The notes under the pieces: generated by a model | The model's database searches: none | What the model saw: only the letters and a program-made list of their open reading frames with translations | Told to the model about the DNA's origin: nothing | Assembly (NCBI RefSeq): GCF_910592395.1 | Contig: NC_088311.1 | Coordinates: 15,008,501-15,072,500 of the forward strand | Direction: 5' to 3' | DNA length: 64,000 bases | From: Lineus longissimus | Lineage: Eukaryota; Nemertea; Pilidiophora; Heteronemertea; Lineidae | In this document: piece by piece, positions 20,040 through 32,282 of the stretch | Position numbering within the stretch: position 1 is the stretch's first letter | Layout of the letters: each line of letters starts with the position of its first letter | Made by a program: the position numbers and the translations under genes

Positions 20040-22833
20040 TGAAGTAGTGAAACATACCAACCTCTGTGAAATTTTAGAGATTGACCTTTCTGACCTCGGC
20101 AACTAGGCCAAAATGTTTTAAGCACTATGTTAAGCTTGATCATATCAATCAATCATGTACATTTGAAGATCATACAGTACAGTGGAGGTTTTTTGATATA
20201 TGGCTGAGCCACCTTTGCTAAAAATTTAGATTTTGACCTCTGTGACCTTCAAAAGTAGGTGAAATCAAATCCTGTATATTATGTCATGAAGTCTCGTCAG
20301 AAGTATTGACAGTATGGTTCTAGCTATCAGCCTTAAACCCCAAGATACTGGTTTTTGATACTCCTACCTTGTATACAAAACCCTGAGAAAAACCGGGAGG
20401 GTGGCTGTTCCGATTACTTTACACACCTTATATAGTTTATGTTCAAATTTGCGGTATAATACAATAAACACGTTCCTAACATTTGGATTCTTCAATCTAC
20501 ATCGATTTCTGTTGAAGTGTTTTTGTGTATTTATTACGAAAGGAAACAAACTTGCAGCGGGGACGTGCAATTCAACAAAGAGTCTTTCATACCTCAAGCT
20601 TAAAAGCGGATTTCGCACGGCTAGCGATTCAGCCTACTGTTTACTTTTCGGTAAAAATGTATCTACTTAATACCTGTTCAAAAGTACGGCGCTGATCAGT
20701 TACTCTAATGAATTGGTCAGGGGCCATTGTGCTCACCGTATAGATATTTGTTGGTTAGAAATTCATCCTGGTTAAGAAACATTCTACATGTATAGTATAT
20801 AGGTCAAACAAAAGTCGGTATGACATGTGATGTAAACTTGCTTGGAGTACCTACCATACATAAAAAATCATCGAAAACAAGTCACTAGACTAATAAGCGA
20901 GATATTGCACTTTTTGCCTTTTTTAGTTTTAGTCTTCTGGTGGCCAAGTCGAGGAAAAATTAGGATCAAAAATTTTGTGTCAGAGGTGACATGACGAAGG
21001 GAATCATGTGTACCAAAATTCAAGTTCATAGCTTTAGCGGTTAAGAAACGGGCCATAGTTACACTCAAATGGACAATTTACACCATTTGACCTCTGTGAC
21101 CTTGAAAATGAGGTCAAATAAAAAACCTGTATGATATGTGATGTATCCTTGCTAGGATATCCTACCATAAATTTATATTGAAAACGAGTCACTCATAAGA
21201 GAGATATCACACTTTTTCCAATTCTGGCCCCCTCCCTGGTGGCCAAGTGAAGAATCAAATCGGACTGAAATTCAACGTCAGATGTCACCTGATCTGTGGG
21301 GTCCTGTGCACAATGTTTCAAGTTCATAAATCTAGCAGATAAGAAACATACCACTGTTTTGGAAACAGGATACAGACGACGACGAAAGGCGGTGTCTACA
21401 TATCAAATTTGAAGAGTCAAGGACAATTAATGTCAAAACACGCGACCTTCGCTGAAATTTTAGAGTTTGACCTCTGTGACCTTCAAAAGAAGGTCAAATC
21501 AAAAACTCTTATATTATATCATGTAGTCTCATCAGAAGTATTGACAGTAAAATTTCATTGTTCTACCTATCAGCGTTCATGAGATATTGACAAAATAAGG
21601 TTTTCAAATATGGTCGCCTGGAGCCTAGAAAGTAGGTCAAATGGCGATGATTTTTTGTGTCAAGTCATGTTGTCATATGACAATTGTCATCCTCACATCA
21701 AGTTTCAAAATTCTAGACTCGGACAGACGGACGGTGACGGACGACGGAAAAGACGTGACAACACAAGCTCACCCATGTGAGCTGAAAATATTTGTCTTCG
21801 TGACATGGCTGAATTCCGCCATAATGATGTAACAAAGGACAATGATAACGGCCAGGGGCCATTGTGCTCACCATATAGATATTTAGTGGTTAGGAATTCA
21901 TCCTGGTTAAGAAACATTCTACATGTATAGTATATAGGTCAAAGAAAAGTTGGTATGACATGTGATGTATCGTTGCTTGGAGTAAAATATCATCGAAAAC
22001 AATTCACTAGTAAGCGAGATAGTGCACTTTTTACCTTTTTTTAGCTTTTGCCTCCTGGTGGCCAAGTCGAGAATCGGATCAGATCGAAATTCATTGTCCC
22101 AGGTAACATGACATAGGTAGTCATGTGTACTAAATTTCATTTTTATTGCTTTAGCGGTTTAGAAACGTGCCAAAGTTACACTCAAACCACCAATTTACAC
22201 CATTTGACCTGATATGTGATGTATCCCTGCTAGGAGAACCTATCATAAAAATATTATGGAAAAGGCATCACTCATAAGAGAGATATCACACTTTTTAGGT
22301 TTCCACTTCTGGCCACCTGGTGGCCAAGACGAGAATCAGATCGGACTGAAATTCGAAGTGAAAGGTAACATTACATAGGGAGTCATTTGTACTAAATTTC
22401 AAGTTCATAGCTAGTGCAATAGTTACACTAAAACGGCCAATTCACACCGTTTGACCTCTGTGATCTTGAAAAATAGGTCAAATCAAAAACCCGAAGCATA
22501 TGTGATGTATCCCTGCTCTGAGTACATACCAAGAGTATATCATTGAAAAAAAGTCACCATTAAGCGAGATATTGCACTTTTTGCCTTTTTAAATTTTGGC
22601 CTCCTGGTGACCAAGTCAAGAATCAGATCAGACCAAAATTTAGTGTCAGAGGCTACATGATGTAGGGAGTCATGTGAACCAAATTTCATGTTCATAGCTT
22701 TATCGGTTAAGAAATGTGCCCTAGTTACACTCAAATGGACACTTTACGTAATTTGACCTCTGTGACCTTGAAAATTAGATCCAATCAAAAGCCGTATGAT
22801 ATGTATCCTTACTGGGAGAACCTACAACAAATA
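20040..22833 (+). repeat. Array of diverged GACCTC-family monomers
   Basis: Modules at about 20082, 20234, 21088, 21468, 22202 (cut), 22451 and 22751. Leaders GGTCAGGGGCCATTGTGCTCA (20718) and GGCCAGGGGCCATTGTGCTCA (21850) mark separate copies. One copy ends near 21766-21783 in the hairpin AGCTCAC-CCAT-GTGAGCT. 20360-20690 is an unrelated insertion with no recognised feature. Confidence 0.75.
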
Positions 22834-23958
22834 AATGAAATGGCCAGGGCCATTGTGCTCACCTCATGTGGAGGAAAGATGGATGAAGAGCATGGTATTG
22901 TGTCATGTAGTGTTAGGTTTGATGTAGGTCCAAGCAATTACAATTTCCCCAAAATGGCCAATTTACAGTACATTCGACCTCTGTGACCTTGAAAAGTAGG
23001 TCAAATCAAAGAAGACCCGGGTGACACATTGAATGGTTGTTAGAATTAGATGTACCTATGATATAAAATTGGTGCCAATCGGGCAAGTCATTACTAGGAA
23101 TAATGGCATTTTGAAGAATTTAGGATTTGGCCCCCTCCCTAGAGGCCAAACGGCAAATCAGATCGCACCAAACTTCGGTACCTAAGATCACCTGACCAAG
23201 GGGTACATGTGTACTTAATTTGTGATCAATAGTCATTGCAGTTAAGAAACGTGCCATAGTTACGGCCTGACGGCGAATTTACGCCATTTGACCTCTGTGA
23301 CCTTGACAAGAACGTCAAATTAAAAACCTGTGTGACATATACTGTATGGTGGTAAGATGTACCCATGATATCAAATTGGTGGCAATCGGGCAAGAAGTTA
23401 AGGAATAATCACATTTTTAAGGTTTTTGGATTTTGCCCCCTGGTGGTCAAGTGGTGAATCATATTGGACCAAACTTCGGTCCCTGAGATCACCTGACTAA
23501 GGGGTAAATGTGTACCAAATTTGGTATCAATAGTCATTGCAATTTAGAAACGTGCCATCGTTACATCCTAACGGCCAATTTACACCATTTGACCTCTGTG
23601 ACCTTGAAAAGGAGGTCAAATCAAAAACCCGGAGGATATATGATGCACCTTTGCTAGAAGTACCTACCATATTTTTTTCAAAATTTCCCGACTACTATTA
23701 AGGGAGATATTGCATATTTTCACTTTTAACGTTTGGCCCCCTGGTGGCCAAACCATGAAACGAATCGGACCGAAACTTGGTCTCCAAGGTGTCATTACAT
23801 AAGGGTACATATGTACTAAGTTTCAACTCAATAGCTCTAACAGTTACGAAACGTGCCCTGCTAACGGACGACGGACGACGACGACGACGACGACGACGAC
23901 GGACGACGGACGCCACGGTATGGGATAAGCTCACCTCTGCTAAGAGGTGAGCTAAAAA
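22834..23958 (+). mobile_element. GACCTC-family repeat, full-length copy 2
   Basis: Intact 1,125-bp copy from ATGAAATGGCCAGGGCC to GGTGAGCTAAAAA, with modules at 22978, 23290 and 23589, a (CGA)n tract and the terminal hairpin. Nearly identical to copy 1 and copy 3, and without the piggyBac insertion, so it gives the empty-site sequence for 1178-1841. Confidence 0.88.
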
Positions 23959-24480
23959 TTTACGAAAACGAGTCACTCATAAGAGAGATATCACACTTCT
24001 TAGGTTTCCACTTCTGGCCCCCTGGTGGCCAAGTCAAGAATCAAATCGGACAGAAATTCACTGTCAGAGGTCTCCTGACCTGAGGGTCCTGTACACAAAG
24101 TTTTAAGTTCATACTCATAGCTCTAGCGATTAAGAAACGTGCCACTGTTTTTAAAACAGGATACAGACAATGTCGACGACTACGACGGAGGACGACTATG
24201 AAAATGACGCAAAAAAGAAATATATTTTGACAGTCTTAGTCTGGTTTGCATGAGAATGATCTCGTGTATTTCAGATATTTTCATCAAGACTTTGTATCAC
24301 ACTCCAGGTCATGTAGCGAAATCTACAGGTTTTGGAACTAATTTTGAATGAAATGGCCAGGGCCATTGTGCTCACCTGTCGATATGAAAGGGAGAGTATG
24401 AGGAAGAACTTGTCATTGTTAGGGGTTAATCAAGCAATAGTTGTGGGATGGTGTGGTTTGTCTAGAAAAAGTGGAGTTAG
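23959..24480 (+). repeat. GACCTC-family fragments
   Basis: 23959-24200 continues an older monomer interrupted by copy 2 (GGCCCCCTGGTGGCC, AAGAAACGTGCCACTG). 24351-24480 starts a new leader ATGAAATGGCCAGGGCC that breaks off. Confidence 0.65.
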
Positions 24481-24879
24481 TCGTATTATTTTCCGCGTGC
24501 ACATGTAACTGACGTTGGAATAAGTGAATCGTTATTTGTGGGAGAAGCTGGGAGATGTTTTCTGGCCAATTAAGACGGGTTTACATGTGTCTTAGCTATT
24601 CAGTGACTATTGAAAATTAACAGCGCATTTACATTTTGTAAAACCTGCTGTCATTGGCCGAAATTTCAAATGAATGGGATGTACCTGTGGAATTGCGTGT
24701 GAATACGCTATCTTGAAAGGAGTATTTATCCTCGGCTTGCGATTAGAGAGAAATGTTGAAAAATATGATACAAGAACAATTGAAGCAAGGAATGCACAGT
24801 ATAGAATATGATGTACTGAGTAACTAGGTAGCAGTTTGTATTCATTTTTGAGACAATAACATAGTTACAAGACAGCCCT
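24481..24879. other. Unassigned spacer
   Basis: No repeat or coding signal recognised. Confidence 0.4.
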
Positions 24880-25410
24880 ATAGTCGGATTCATAAGTAAA
24901 TGTCACTGCCCTTTTGGGCCGCTGCGCAAAAACTACTGGGCCTATTTCTTCAAAGTTTGGTTTTTCTTGAATCTAATTTCGGGACCCAAGAGGATTTTCA
25001 TATTTCAGTAACCATGGTTACGAAATAATTTTTTTGTATGTATTGGTGTACATTGACGTAGTGTGTTGATTTTGACATTTTCTCCTCTGTACTGCTTATT
25101 TCTGGATGCATTTTGCTGAAATGTTCAGGTAATTTTTTTTCGTGTGTATCTTTAAAGCTGCCAAGTTTCATTTAGAACTATCCATCAAAAAAAATCGGGC
25201 CCTCCCGATTCCCCCAAAATGGCCAGAGGCCAAAGGGCTCCAAAGTTGAAAAATTTTTTCTTTATAATTTGCAAATCTCTAACCTGGAAATTGTGTTGGG
25301 TCCCGAAATTAGATTCAAGAAAAACCAAACTTTGAAGAAATCGGCCCAATAGTTTTTGCACAGCGACCCAAAAGGGCAGTCAGTGACATTTACTTATGAA
25401 TCCGACTATA
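24880..25410. mobile_element. 531-bp MITE with ~115-bp terminal inverted repeats
   Basis: Left arm begins TATAGTCGGATTCATAAGTA and the right arm ends with its complement (TACTTATGAATCCGACTATA). The arms continue as inverted copies through CCCTTTTGGG and CTTGAATCTAATTTCGGGAC. The outermost TA on both ends could be a TA target duplication, as in Tc1/mariner, but this is inference. No transposase frame. Confidence 0.85.
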
Positions 25411-25439
25411 GCCTAGGCTAGGCCTAACTATAAAAGCAC

Positions 25440-25830
25440 TGATGACAGCTGCGCTACACTTTCATCATTATCATCATCTACTTTAGTCAACCAGCTCAGA
25501 TGACCTTTCTTGGGGCAGTGATCGGTAACGGTGAACAGGCAAATGTTTACATTCGTGTCTACGTGTATCATGGATTCGTGTGGGCTTACACCGTTGTTGT
25601 GTTGACACACTGACTGACTCTGACTGTGCACATTTCTACAGCGACGAAAAACGATCACAAAAATGGTTCTTTTTAAGCACTCGTGACATGTTTACAAAAA
25701 TTAAAGCAAGTGTTTTTAGTAGAGGTTTACCTAATGAGTAGCGTCTGGGTGATTATAAACCATTAACTTGTGTTTAAAAGCCCACATTATAACGAAAGGT
25801 TCCAGCTTGACGCTAATCTGCAATGACGCC
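25440..25830 (+). repeat. Interspersed repeat R, 3' part, copy
   Basis: Shares CACATTTCTACAG, AAAACGATC, CACTCGTGACATGTTTA, GAGGTTTACCTAATGAGTAG and TGGGTGATT with 51740-52000 and 54750-55010. Repeat R elsewhere begins with a 90-bp tandem block (38.5, 51.0, 54.0 kb). Confidence 0.75.
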
Positions 25831-26139
25831 AGCCGCCATTTTGCCATACTCTCGAAACTTTGGGATCGTCAAATGCAATGGAAATCACATAATTTCTGAC
25901 ACACACTGCTACAATTCATCATTTTATTGTTCTTTCACAGTATTATTACGCCACCCCGATTCGCAAGGCAGCTTGTACCAACTGGCTCTGCATTGACTAT
26001 CCCCATTCCAAGCCGAAGAACAGTGTGACAAGTTTCTCATTTTACCTTCCAATCACAGTCAAAATTTTCTAAAACAACCGGCAATGAGGACAAACTAATA
26101 ATCTCAAACCAATCACAAGAATGTAATCAACACATACAA
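25831..26139. other. Unassigned spacer
   Basis: No gene or known repeat recognised. Confidence 0.4.
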
Positions 26140-26990
26140 CCTCATCCGAAGAGCGGATGATTAAGTTTTAGCATTGATTCAAGGTGATTTAATTCCTTCT
26201 TCGTCTCGCTTCAAATTCATAAAATGGCTGTCTTCCATACTTGTAGTATGCAGATCTAGTGGCGCAGTACAACACTGCGCATCTGGGATACCCCGACGGA
26301 TTGTCTCGAACCGCGAAATTCAAAACTGCTGGCAATGTGCCAACTGACATTTTTGCACAATACTGCCACCTAGTGATATGAAACGAAATTAATCTATTTA
26401 ATATCGAAACCTCAATATCAGGGCAACCTCTAAAACTTCATTTCAAACTTCAATCTGCTGGAATAAAGAAAATGGGCTTTTTTAACCTTGACCTACTTAT
26501 ACCTGAATAGTAGGTCACACTGACCTAAATCTGTGTCAACATGTAGAGATGCCCAATAGGTGTCCACATATCAAATTTAGAGAGTCTATGACCAATAGTA
26601 AAAAAAACGTGCCATGATCAAAGAAATTTTAGAGTTCGACCTCTGTGACCTTGAAATGAAGGTCAAATCAAAAACCCGTGTGATATGTGATGTACCTTTA
26701 TTAGATACACCCACCATAAAATTTTCATCGCTCTAGCTTTAACCATAAGCTTCAAAATGACAAAAATAGGTTTTCAAAGAGCACCCCCCATATGGCAGAC
26801 CAGCAGTCAAATTGCGCTGATTTTCATTCTGAAGGAAGGTCTTGCCTAGGGGTACCCACACACCAAGTATGAACTTTCTGGGTCAAGCGGTTAAGAAACA
26901 TGCCACGATTTTGTCAAAAGTTAACGACGACGACAACGACGGACCCCAGACGCCGCGGTATCGTATTAGCTCACCTGACAGGTGAGCTAA
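26140..26990 (+). repeat. Interspersed repeat with GACCTC-type 3' end
   Basis: Paired with 57760-58330: shared words include AATACTGCCA, GCTGGAATAAAG and GATTCAAGGTGATTTAATTCC. The 3' part has a GACCTC module at 26638 and ends in the palindrome TTAGCTCACCTG-A-CAGGTGAGCTAA at 26966-26990. Confidence 0.7.
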
Positions 26991-27469
26991 AAAGGACTGT
27001 AAGCATGCCGATGTTTAAACACCTTCACATATAATGCTAGCTGTAGTGCTAGGTCTCAAAGGCTTCAGTCCCTTTGATTAACAATTAGACAAAATTTGTG
27101 TTTTGTTACACTCGCTTGGCCTTATTGTTGGCTTTTTGCAGTTCATTTGAGGTTCAATAGAGGTGAGGGTACTGACTTTCTTATGATGGTAAATAATTGA
27201 CTGCAGAATTACTGAGGATTGCTAACGACCGCCACAGTTTGAGGTGAATGTTACCTCCAAGCGGCACAATAGGTGAGACCTAGCAGAACCGCCTCATCAA
27301 ACTTCTTATCCTCAATAAGATTTTGTTGTGGCAAAATCTTTGCCTTGGAATGAGCTGATGATTTCTGTATAATGTATCCGACAAGCAAAGTTATAAATGT
27401 TTTCATACGAGTTGCCTCTTTCATTCATGAGTAACACAATTGGATCGATACAGTACACTAGAAGTATGA
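26991..27469. other. Unassigned spacer
   Basis: No gene or repeat recognised. Confidence 0.4.
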
Positions 27470-27641
27470 GGCCGGGTTGTTCAAAGCGGCCGCTATGTCA
27501 CCTCTAAGTTAGCGATACCTCAAGGGTTTTGTCACGGGCTGCTGCATAGTTTTAGTGGAACCCAAAGGAATCTGCCAAGTTAAGTAGCAGTTGCTAAAAA
27601 GTAGTAGCCGCTAAACCAACCAGGCTTTGAACAACCGGGCC
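27470..27641. mobile_element. 172-bp MITE
   Basis: Inverted ends GGCCGGGTTGTTCAAAGC and GCTTTGAACAACCGGGCC, about 18 bp with one mismatch. No frame. The superfamily is not determined; no convincing target duplication is visible. Confidence 0.78.
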
Positions 27642-27852
27642 AATGTAACCGGAGGACCTGCCTAAAATTCACAAGTCATGCCCAAAACTGCCTCTCATCG
27701 CTATAGAGGAAATCATAATAAGCAATCACTATCAGTATCATATTGCATAAGACATAATTTCTGAAGTAACATACTGATAAGGATCTGCACATACAAGAAA
27801 TCATATTTCTCATTTACTTTGCGGCCCGGCTGGAGTCATTATACGAGTTTAC

Positions 27853-28111
27853 CTTAATACTAAACAAAGAAAAAGATTGGGAAGTGATGTCCCTATCATT
27901 AAATCTGGCAAGTTGTTGGTCAAAGTTCGCCACCGAAAGTAAGAGAGAAGCTCTGAGAAAGCTACGTACAGGTCTGCCATTCTCTGATCTTTGGCTGTTG
28001 ATATTGTAGCTACACTAGTTCTTGCTGCTAACACTTCATCCTCAATGTTGTTGGCAGCATCTTGTAAAGAACTGTAGGTCAGGAATAGCTGTTGGTGGTG
28101 ATTAGGATTAC
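27853..28111 (-). CDS. Candidate internal exon of unknown host gene
   Basis: On the minus strand the acceptor TTCTTTCTTCTACAG precedes 28111, and ATTAAG|GTAAAC is a good donor after 27853. The 259-bp exon is open from NPNHHQQLFLTYSS through EDEVLAARTSV and DQRMADLYVAFSELLSYF. Beyond that point another frame reads more like protein (FDQQLARFNDRDITSQSF) up to the same donor, so there may be a one-base indel near 27930 or a second exon boundary. The region is not part of any repeat recognised here. The helical, polar composition resembles a coiled-coil protein. The family is not recognised, and linkage to the exon at 3.9 kb is unknown. Confidence 0.5.
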
Positions 28112-28201
28112 CTGTAGAAGAAAGAACAGGGGTATTTATATATTACATTATCAGGATTACCTGTAGAAGAAAGAAAAGGTGTATTTATATATTACATTAT
28201 T
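28104..28201 (-). repeat. 49-bp tandem duplication including a splice acceptor
   Basis: AGGATTACCTGTAGAAGAAAG starts at 28104 and again at 28153. The duplicated unit carries the acceptor and the pyrimidine tract of the candidate exon, so the exon has two adjacent acceptors. Confidence 0.85.
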
Positions 28202-29018
28202 GGATATTTCTGACACTCAGCCACCTAACATGGGTAGCCTTGACCTTGACCCCATCATCTGATATTAATACCAAAGCTTCTCTTGTAGATTTCTCCAGAT
28301 GACTCAGAAGAGATTTTTCCTGAGCCCGGAGATGGCAATAGTTAACTTATAGCAAGGGCCTGGCACTCAGCTGAAATTTTGTCCAAACCATATAATGGTA
28401 CAGTATGATGGGGAAGGTGATAGCCAAACTTTGAGGGCTAATGAAAAGACCAGTGGCCATTCTGCTCACCGTATAGATATTTGGTTGTTAAGAAATCATG
28501 CTTGTTAAGAAACATGCTATAGTATACAGCCAAAGAGAACATTTTATGCCATTTAACCTCTGTGACCTTGAACAGTACCGTTTAAAGGACAGTGACAGAA
28601 TCCTACCTAGAATCTAGAAAACTCTTATCAGCATCAGTATCACAGTTTAATTGCCCACTCTCATGAGCGGTCACTGGTGATTTTTAAAAAGTTTATTTTA
28701 GTTCCTGGTCTTTCCTCCAGCCAGCTAACCAGACACTTCAGTGATTAATGAAACCATCCGGTGACCCAAAATCCAGCCGTTTTGAAACATTTGGAGTTAC
28801 TTTACACCAACAACTCGTTTACGTGCTGGACTGTTAGATTTAACCCTTTTCGTAAATTTGCTCCAAGAATCTAATCCAGCGCATTGCACCAGTGGGAATT
28901 AAAGGGTTACACACTTGATAACCATTGCTCAGTTCTCCTGTTGTCTGATAAAATGGAAGGAAATCAGACAGGAATTGCTGGGCCAGTGGAGTTTGGTAAA
29001 CTGTACATATAAGTAAGG
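28202..29018. repeat. Degenerate GACCTC fragment and unassigned DNA
   Basis: 28360-28600 has GGCCATTCTGCTCACC and the module AACCTCTGTGACCTTGA (28556). The rest shows nothing recognisable. Confidence 0.5.
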
Positions 29019-29364
29019 TGAAATGGGGTATTCGTAGCCCCGGTCTAATTGTAGCCCCTGGCAATGTTTCTGATTCATCTTCCGGTAACCATGGAATTGT
29101 TCAGCCAACCCAATCATGGATATGAAAGAAGTAAACAAATCGGACACAGGCACAAAGAAAGTTGGGATCGAACTTTTTGCAGGTATGAATTTTCCACACT
29201 TATAGAGCATTGATATATTTCAAACCTAGTTCAGGTTATCAGTATTGAGTGTAGAGAATGTTGTATGTGGCATTTGATATCATTATCAAAAGCAAACGTT
29301 TCGGACCAAGGTACCGTACCCTTGGGGTATTTGTAGCCCGTTGGTGTGGGGTATTTGCAGCCCC

Positions 29365-29654
29365 TACAAATAGCTCAATTATATCCTGTCATAAATCATG
29401 AAGATGCTAGGTTTCTTTATTCTTACAACTGAATTATATCATTTAACCATAAATCTATCTGATTTAGATACAATGTGAACCCTATATGTACCAACAATGA
29501 CACATTTGAGGTTTTATTCTAATTTATCTCACATTATTTCAAAATAAAATATTTTCAAAGTTACTGGTGTGGTAGAACTTTGTGTTTTACAATTAGTCTG
29601 ATTTGCAACATTATGTTATCATACATAAAACTGGTATACTGGCTAATCTCCGTT
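29365..29654. other. AT-rich spacer before LINE remnant
   Basis: No coding or structural signal recognised; may be part of the TIR element or the LINE 5' side. Confidence 0.35.
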
Positions 29655-29709
29655 GGCAGGCTCTGCGCTCAGCGCTCTATAACTCTGTCTCATATCATGA
29701 TGATGATTT

Positions 29710-29855
29710 GAAATAGTGCAGGGTAAAATAGAAAATGATATCATAAACAATTGTGTCGGTAAATGCAAAACCTCTCACAATGTCGAAGTAGACAATATAG
29801 CTGCTGCTATTAAATGCCTGAAGAAGGGTAAAAAGTACAGTATCAATAACGTATC
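29710..29855 (+). pseudogene. LINE ORF2, region upstream of RT
   Basis: Reads IENDIINNCVGKCKTSHNV followed by DNIAAAIKCLKKGKK and NNVS, a pre-RT block I associate with jockey/CR1-like LINEs. It stops at the gypsy insertion; the next residues resume at 34586. Confidence 0.7.
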
Positions 29856-29993
29856 TGAACGTCCCTTTGGTCCATAGCCGATAAGTATTAATCAAGGAAT
29901 ACAAGATATAATATGACACATTTAATATACGACTTTGTTGGTGTCCTCCGATACATCTTAATTAACATATCAATATACATACAGGATGTCACA
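29856..29993 (-). repeat. 3' LTR of the gypsy element
   Basis: 138 bp. On the + strand it starts TGAACGTCCCTTTGGTCC and ends ACAGGATGTCACA. Compared with the other LTR it holds about 70 extra bases. Confidence 0.8.
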
Positions 29994-30316
29994 TCACCTT
30001 CCTTATAGATAAAACATAACATAAACTGGTAAACTTTGAATTAAGATATTTTTTTGGTTTTGTATATAATGTAAACTAATGAATGATATATGACTGTAAA
30101 ATTAATAACTATAAACCGATAAAATTGTCCCTCGATTCATAAACTCTCAATTGTCTCTAATTCATAAACTCATTCCTATGTCAGCCTTTTTATAGGGTTT
30201 CTGTCTCGGGTTGACCTGCGGAGTTGTTGTTGTGGTTTTGGTTCACTCGACCGCGACTGACTATTATTAGGATTTACATCAGGTCCTTGTAATGAAATTG
30301 ATTTGTCAACACTCAG

Positions 30317-32282
30317 TTAATTTTCTTTCTTGTCAGGCACTATTGAAGCAGCGGGTATGTTTACATTTGGTGTATTTACAACGGACTTGTCAGAGCTGTC
30401 TGAATTTTCTACCTCAGCCCCAGGTGAAATTGGCACTTGGTCCTTGGCCTCACTGTTGATGCCGGTTCTGTCAGCATTCGATTCTGATAGCTCTGATTTG
30501 TCTCTGAACAGTAGTTTCTTAAAGAATGATGAGTTTCTAGTAACATTTCTCCCATCTGTATTTGCTGTTATCATGCTACCTTTCTTCGCTATGACAGTTA
30601 GGGGTGTTATATCATAAGGAGTGTTTCCTTTTGCCATGTTGAATGGGCGTTTCACAAACACAGAATCAGCTATTGCCAGATCGTTCGGTTTCACATAGGA
30701 TTTATTGTCAGCATGGGTTTCTTTTCGTGATCACGCTTTCTGACTATTTCCACAGCTGGATCAATTTCTGGTATTTGCGGTAGTTTATTTCGGACTAAAC
30801 GCTTTAAGAACAATGTTGCGGGAGCGATGCCGGTAGTATCATGCGGTGAAGTTCTATAGTCTCTCAGGAACGATTGCAAATCCTTTTTCCAGTTGGTTCC
30901 TTGTGCTTTTGACACTTTCACATGATTTTTGAATGTTTGTACGAGTCTCTCAATTTCGCCATTGGCACGGGGCCAAAGAGGTGTAATTTTGTGGTGCTCA
31001 AATCCAAGGGTATCTGCGAACTTTGCAAATTCATGTCCATCAAATGGAGGCCCGTTGTCGGATTTGACAGTTTCTGGAGTACCAAAGGTTGAGAAAATCC
31101 TATCTAGCTTTGGAATTACGCACTGAGCAGAAGTGGTACGGATTGGCTCAATGAATGGGAATCTGGAGTATTCATCTATCAGGAGAAGCACAGTTTCACC
31201 TTCTGCGTAAGCAAAGTCAACACTTGTTTTCTCAAACGGCCCCTTTGGTAGGGGCACATTTTTAATGGTTCACGGGTTGTCACTGGTGTAGCAATTTGGC
31301 ATGGCAGACAAGATTTGACCTTTTGCTCTACCACCTTATCCATAAGCGGAAACCAGACTTTTTCTCTTAGTAGTCCTTTGGTTTTCGAGTTTCCAAGATG
31401 TCCTGAATGTGCGATATCGGTAGTTCTTTCCTGAAGGCTAGTTGGTAGTACAATGCAGATCGATTTCAAGACTAGGGTATCAGTACATGTAAGTTCATCT
31501 TTAATTCTTTCAAACCGAGTTCTGCTAATGACACGCTTGGTGGTGGATCGTGCCATTTTCCATATCGTTATGACGACATTGTGGCTTGCAATAATGGGTT
31601 TTGCGCGGTAGCCAGTTCAATTCCATTTAGTGTCATTGCTTTCGGTATAGCATTTTCCACAATGTACGCAACCGGATTGTCCCGTCCCCTTCATCAATGT
31701 TCACTTTCCCTGGGACACTTATTGGAATACGTGATGCATAGTCTGCGGGGTTATTTGATCCTGGACGGTATTCCACTGTGAATTGGTAGTGTTGAAGATC
31801 CATTAGCCATCTCTCTTTCTGGCTGATGGCTTTGACGTAGGATTGTTGAAAAGATTCACTAATGGTAAATGATTGGTTATCACGCGGAATTCTTTCCCGT
31901 AACAGTACAAATGGAATCTCTTGATCGACCAGTATATTGACAGTGCCTTGCAATCAATTTGCGGATATCTGGATTCGGTGGGTGTCAGCGGATAACTAGC
32001 GAAGTGAAGCGGGATAATGTCATTAGTTTTCAAGTCCTGTTGCGTAATTACAGCACCTAAGCCAACGGGACTGCCGTCAACAAACAGAATGGTTTGCTTT
32101 TCGGGATCAAAGTAACTTAGCGTAGTCTTTTCAGACAGAGCTGATTGCAGTTTGTTCAGTGACGCTAGTTCCTCTTCTCCCCATTGCCATGGGACGTCTT
32201 TGCACGTTAGGCGTCGCATTGGTTTCGTTATGGTTGCGAAGTCCTTGATGAATCGACTGCAGAATGATGCGGTACTTAACAA
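30317..32282 (-). pseudogene. pol: gypsy pol: RNase H and integrase
   Basis: RNase H at 31633-32282 (FVDGSPVGLGAVITQ, NNPADYASR). Integrase zinc region at 31179-31556 (HSGHLGNSKTKGLLRE, KSCLPCQIA, the HHCC pattern) and catalytic core at 30691-31257: VDFAYAEGETVLLLIDEYS with the first Asp, VKSDNGPPFDGHEF with the second, and ANGEIERLVQTFKNH with the Glu. The DDE triad is therefore still readable, unlike in the BEL elements. The tail 30317-30694 is polar and Ser-rich. Frame changes at about 31930, 31250 and 30694 and internal stops break it. Confidence 0.88.

Noticed and set aside
20401-20670. 89-codon frame in the insertion within the GACCTC array
   Set aside because: No recognisable motif, no splice signals that fit and a skewed composition. 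It is kept only as unassigned inserted DNA.
19958-24200. Several 60-90-codon frames in the GACCTC arrays
   Set aside because: They run through repeat monomers, change between copies and carry no motifs.
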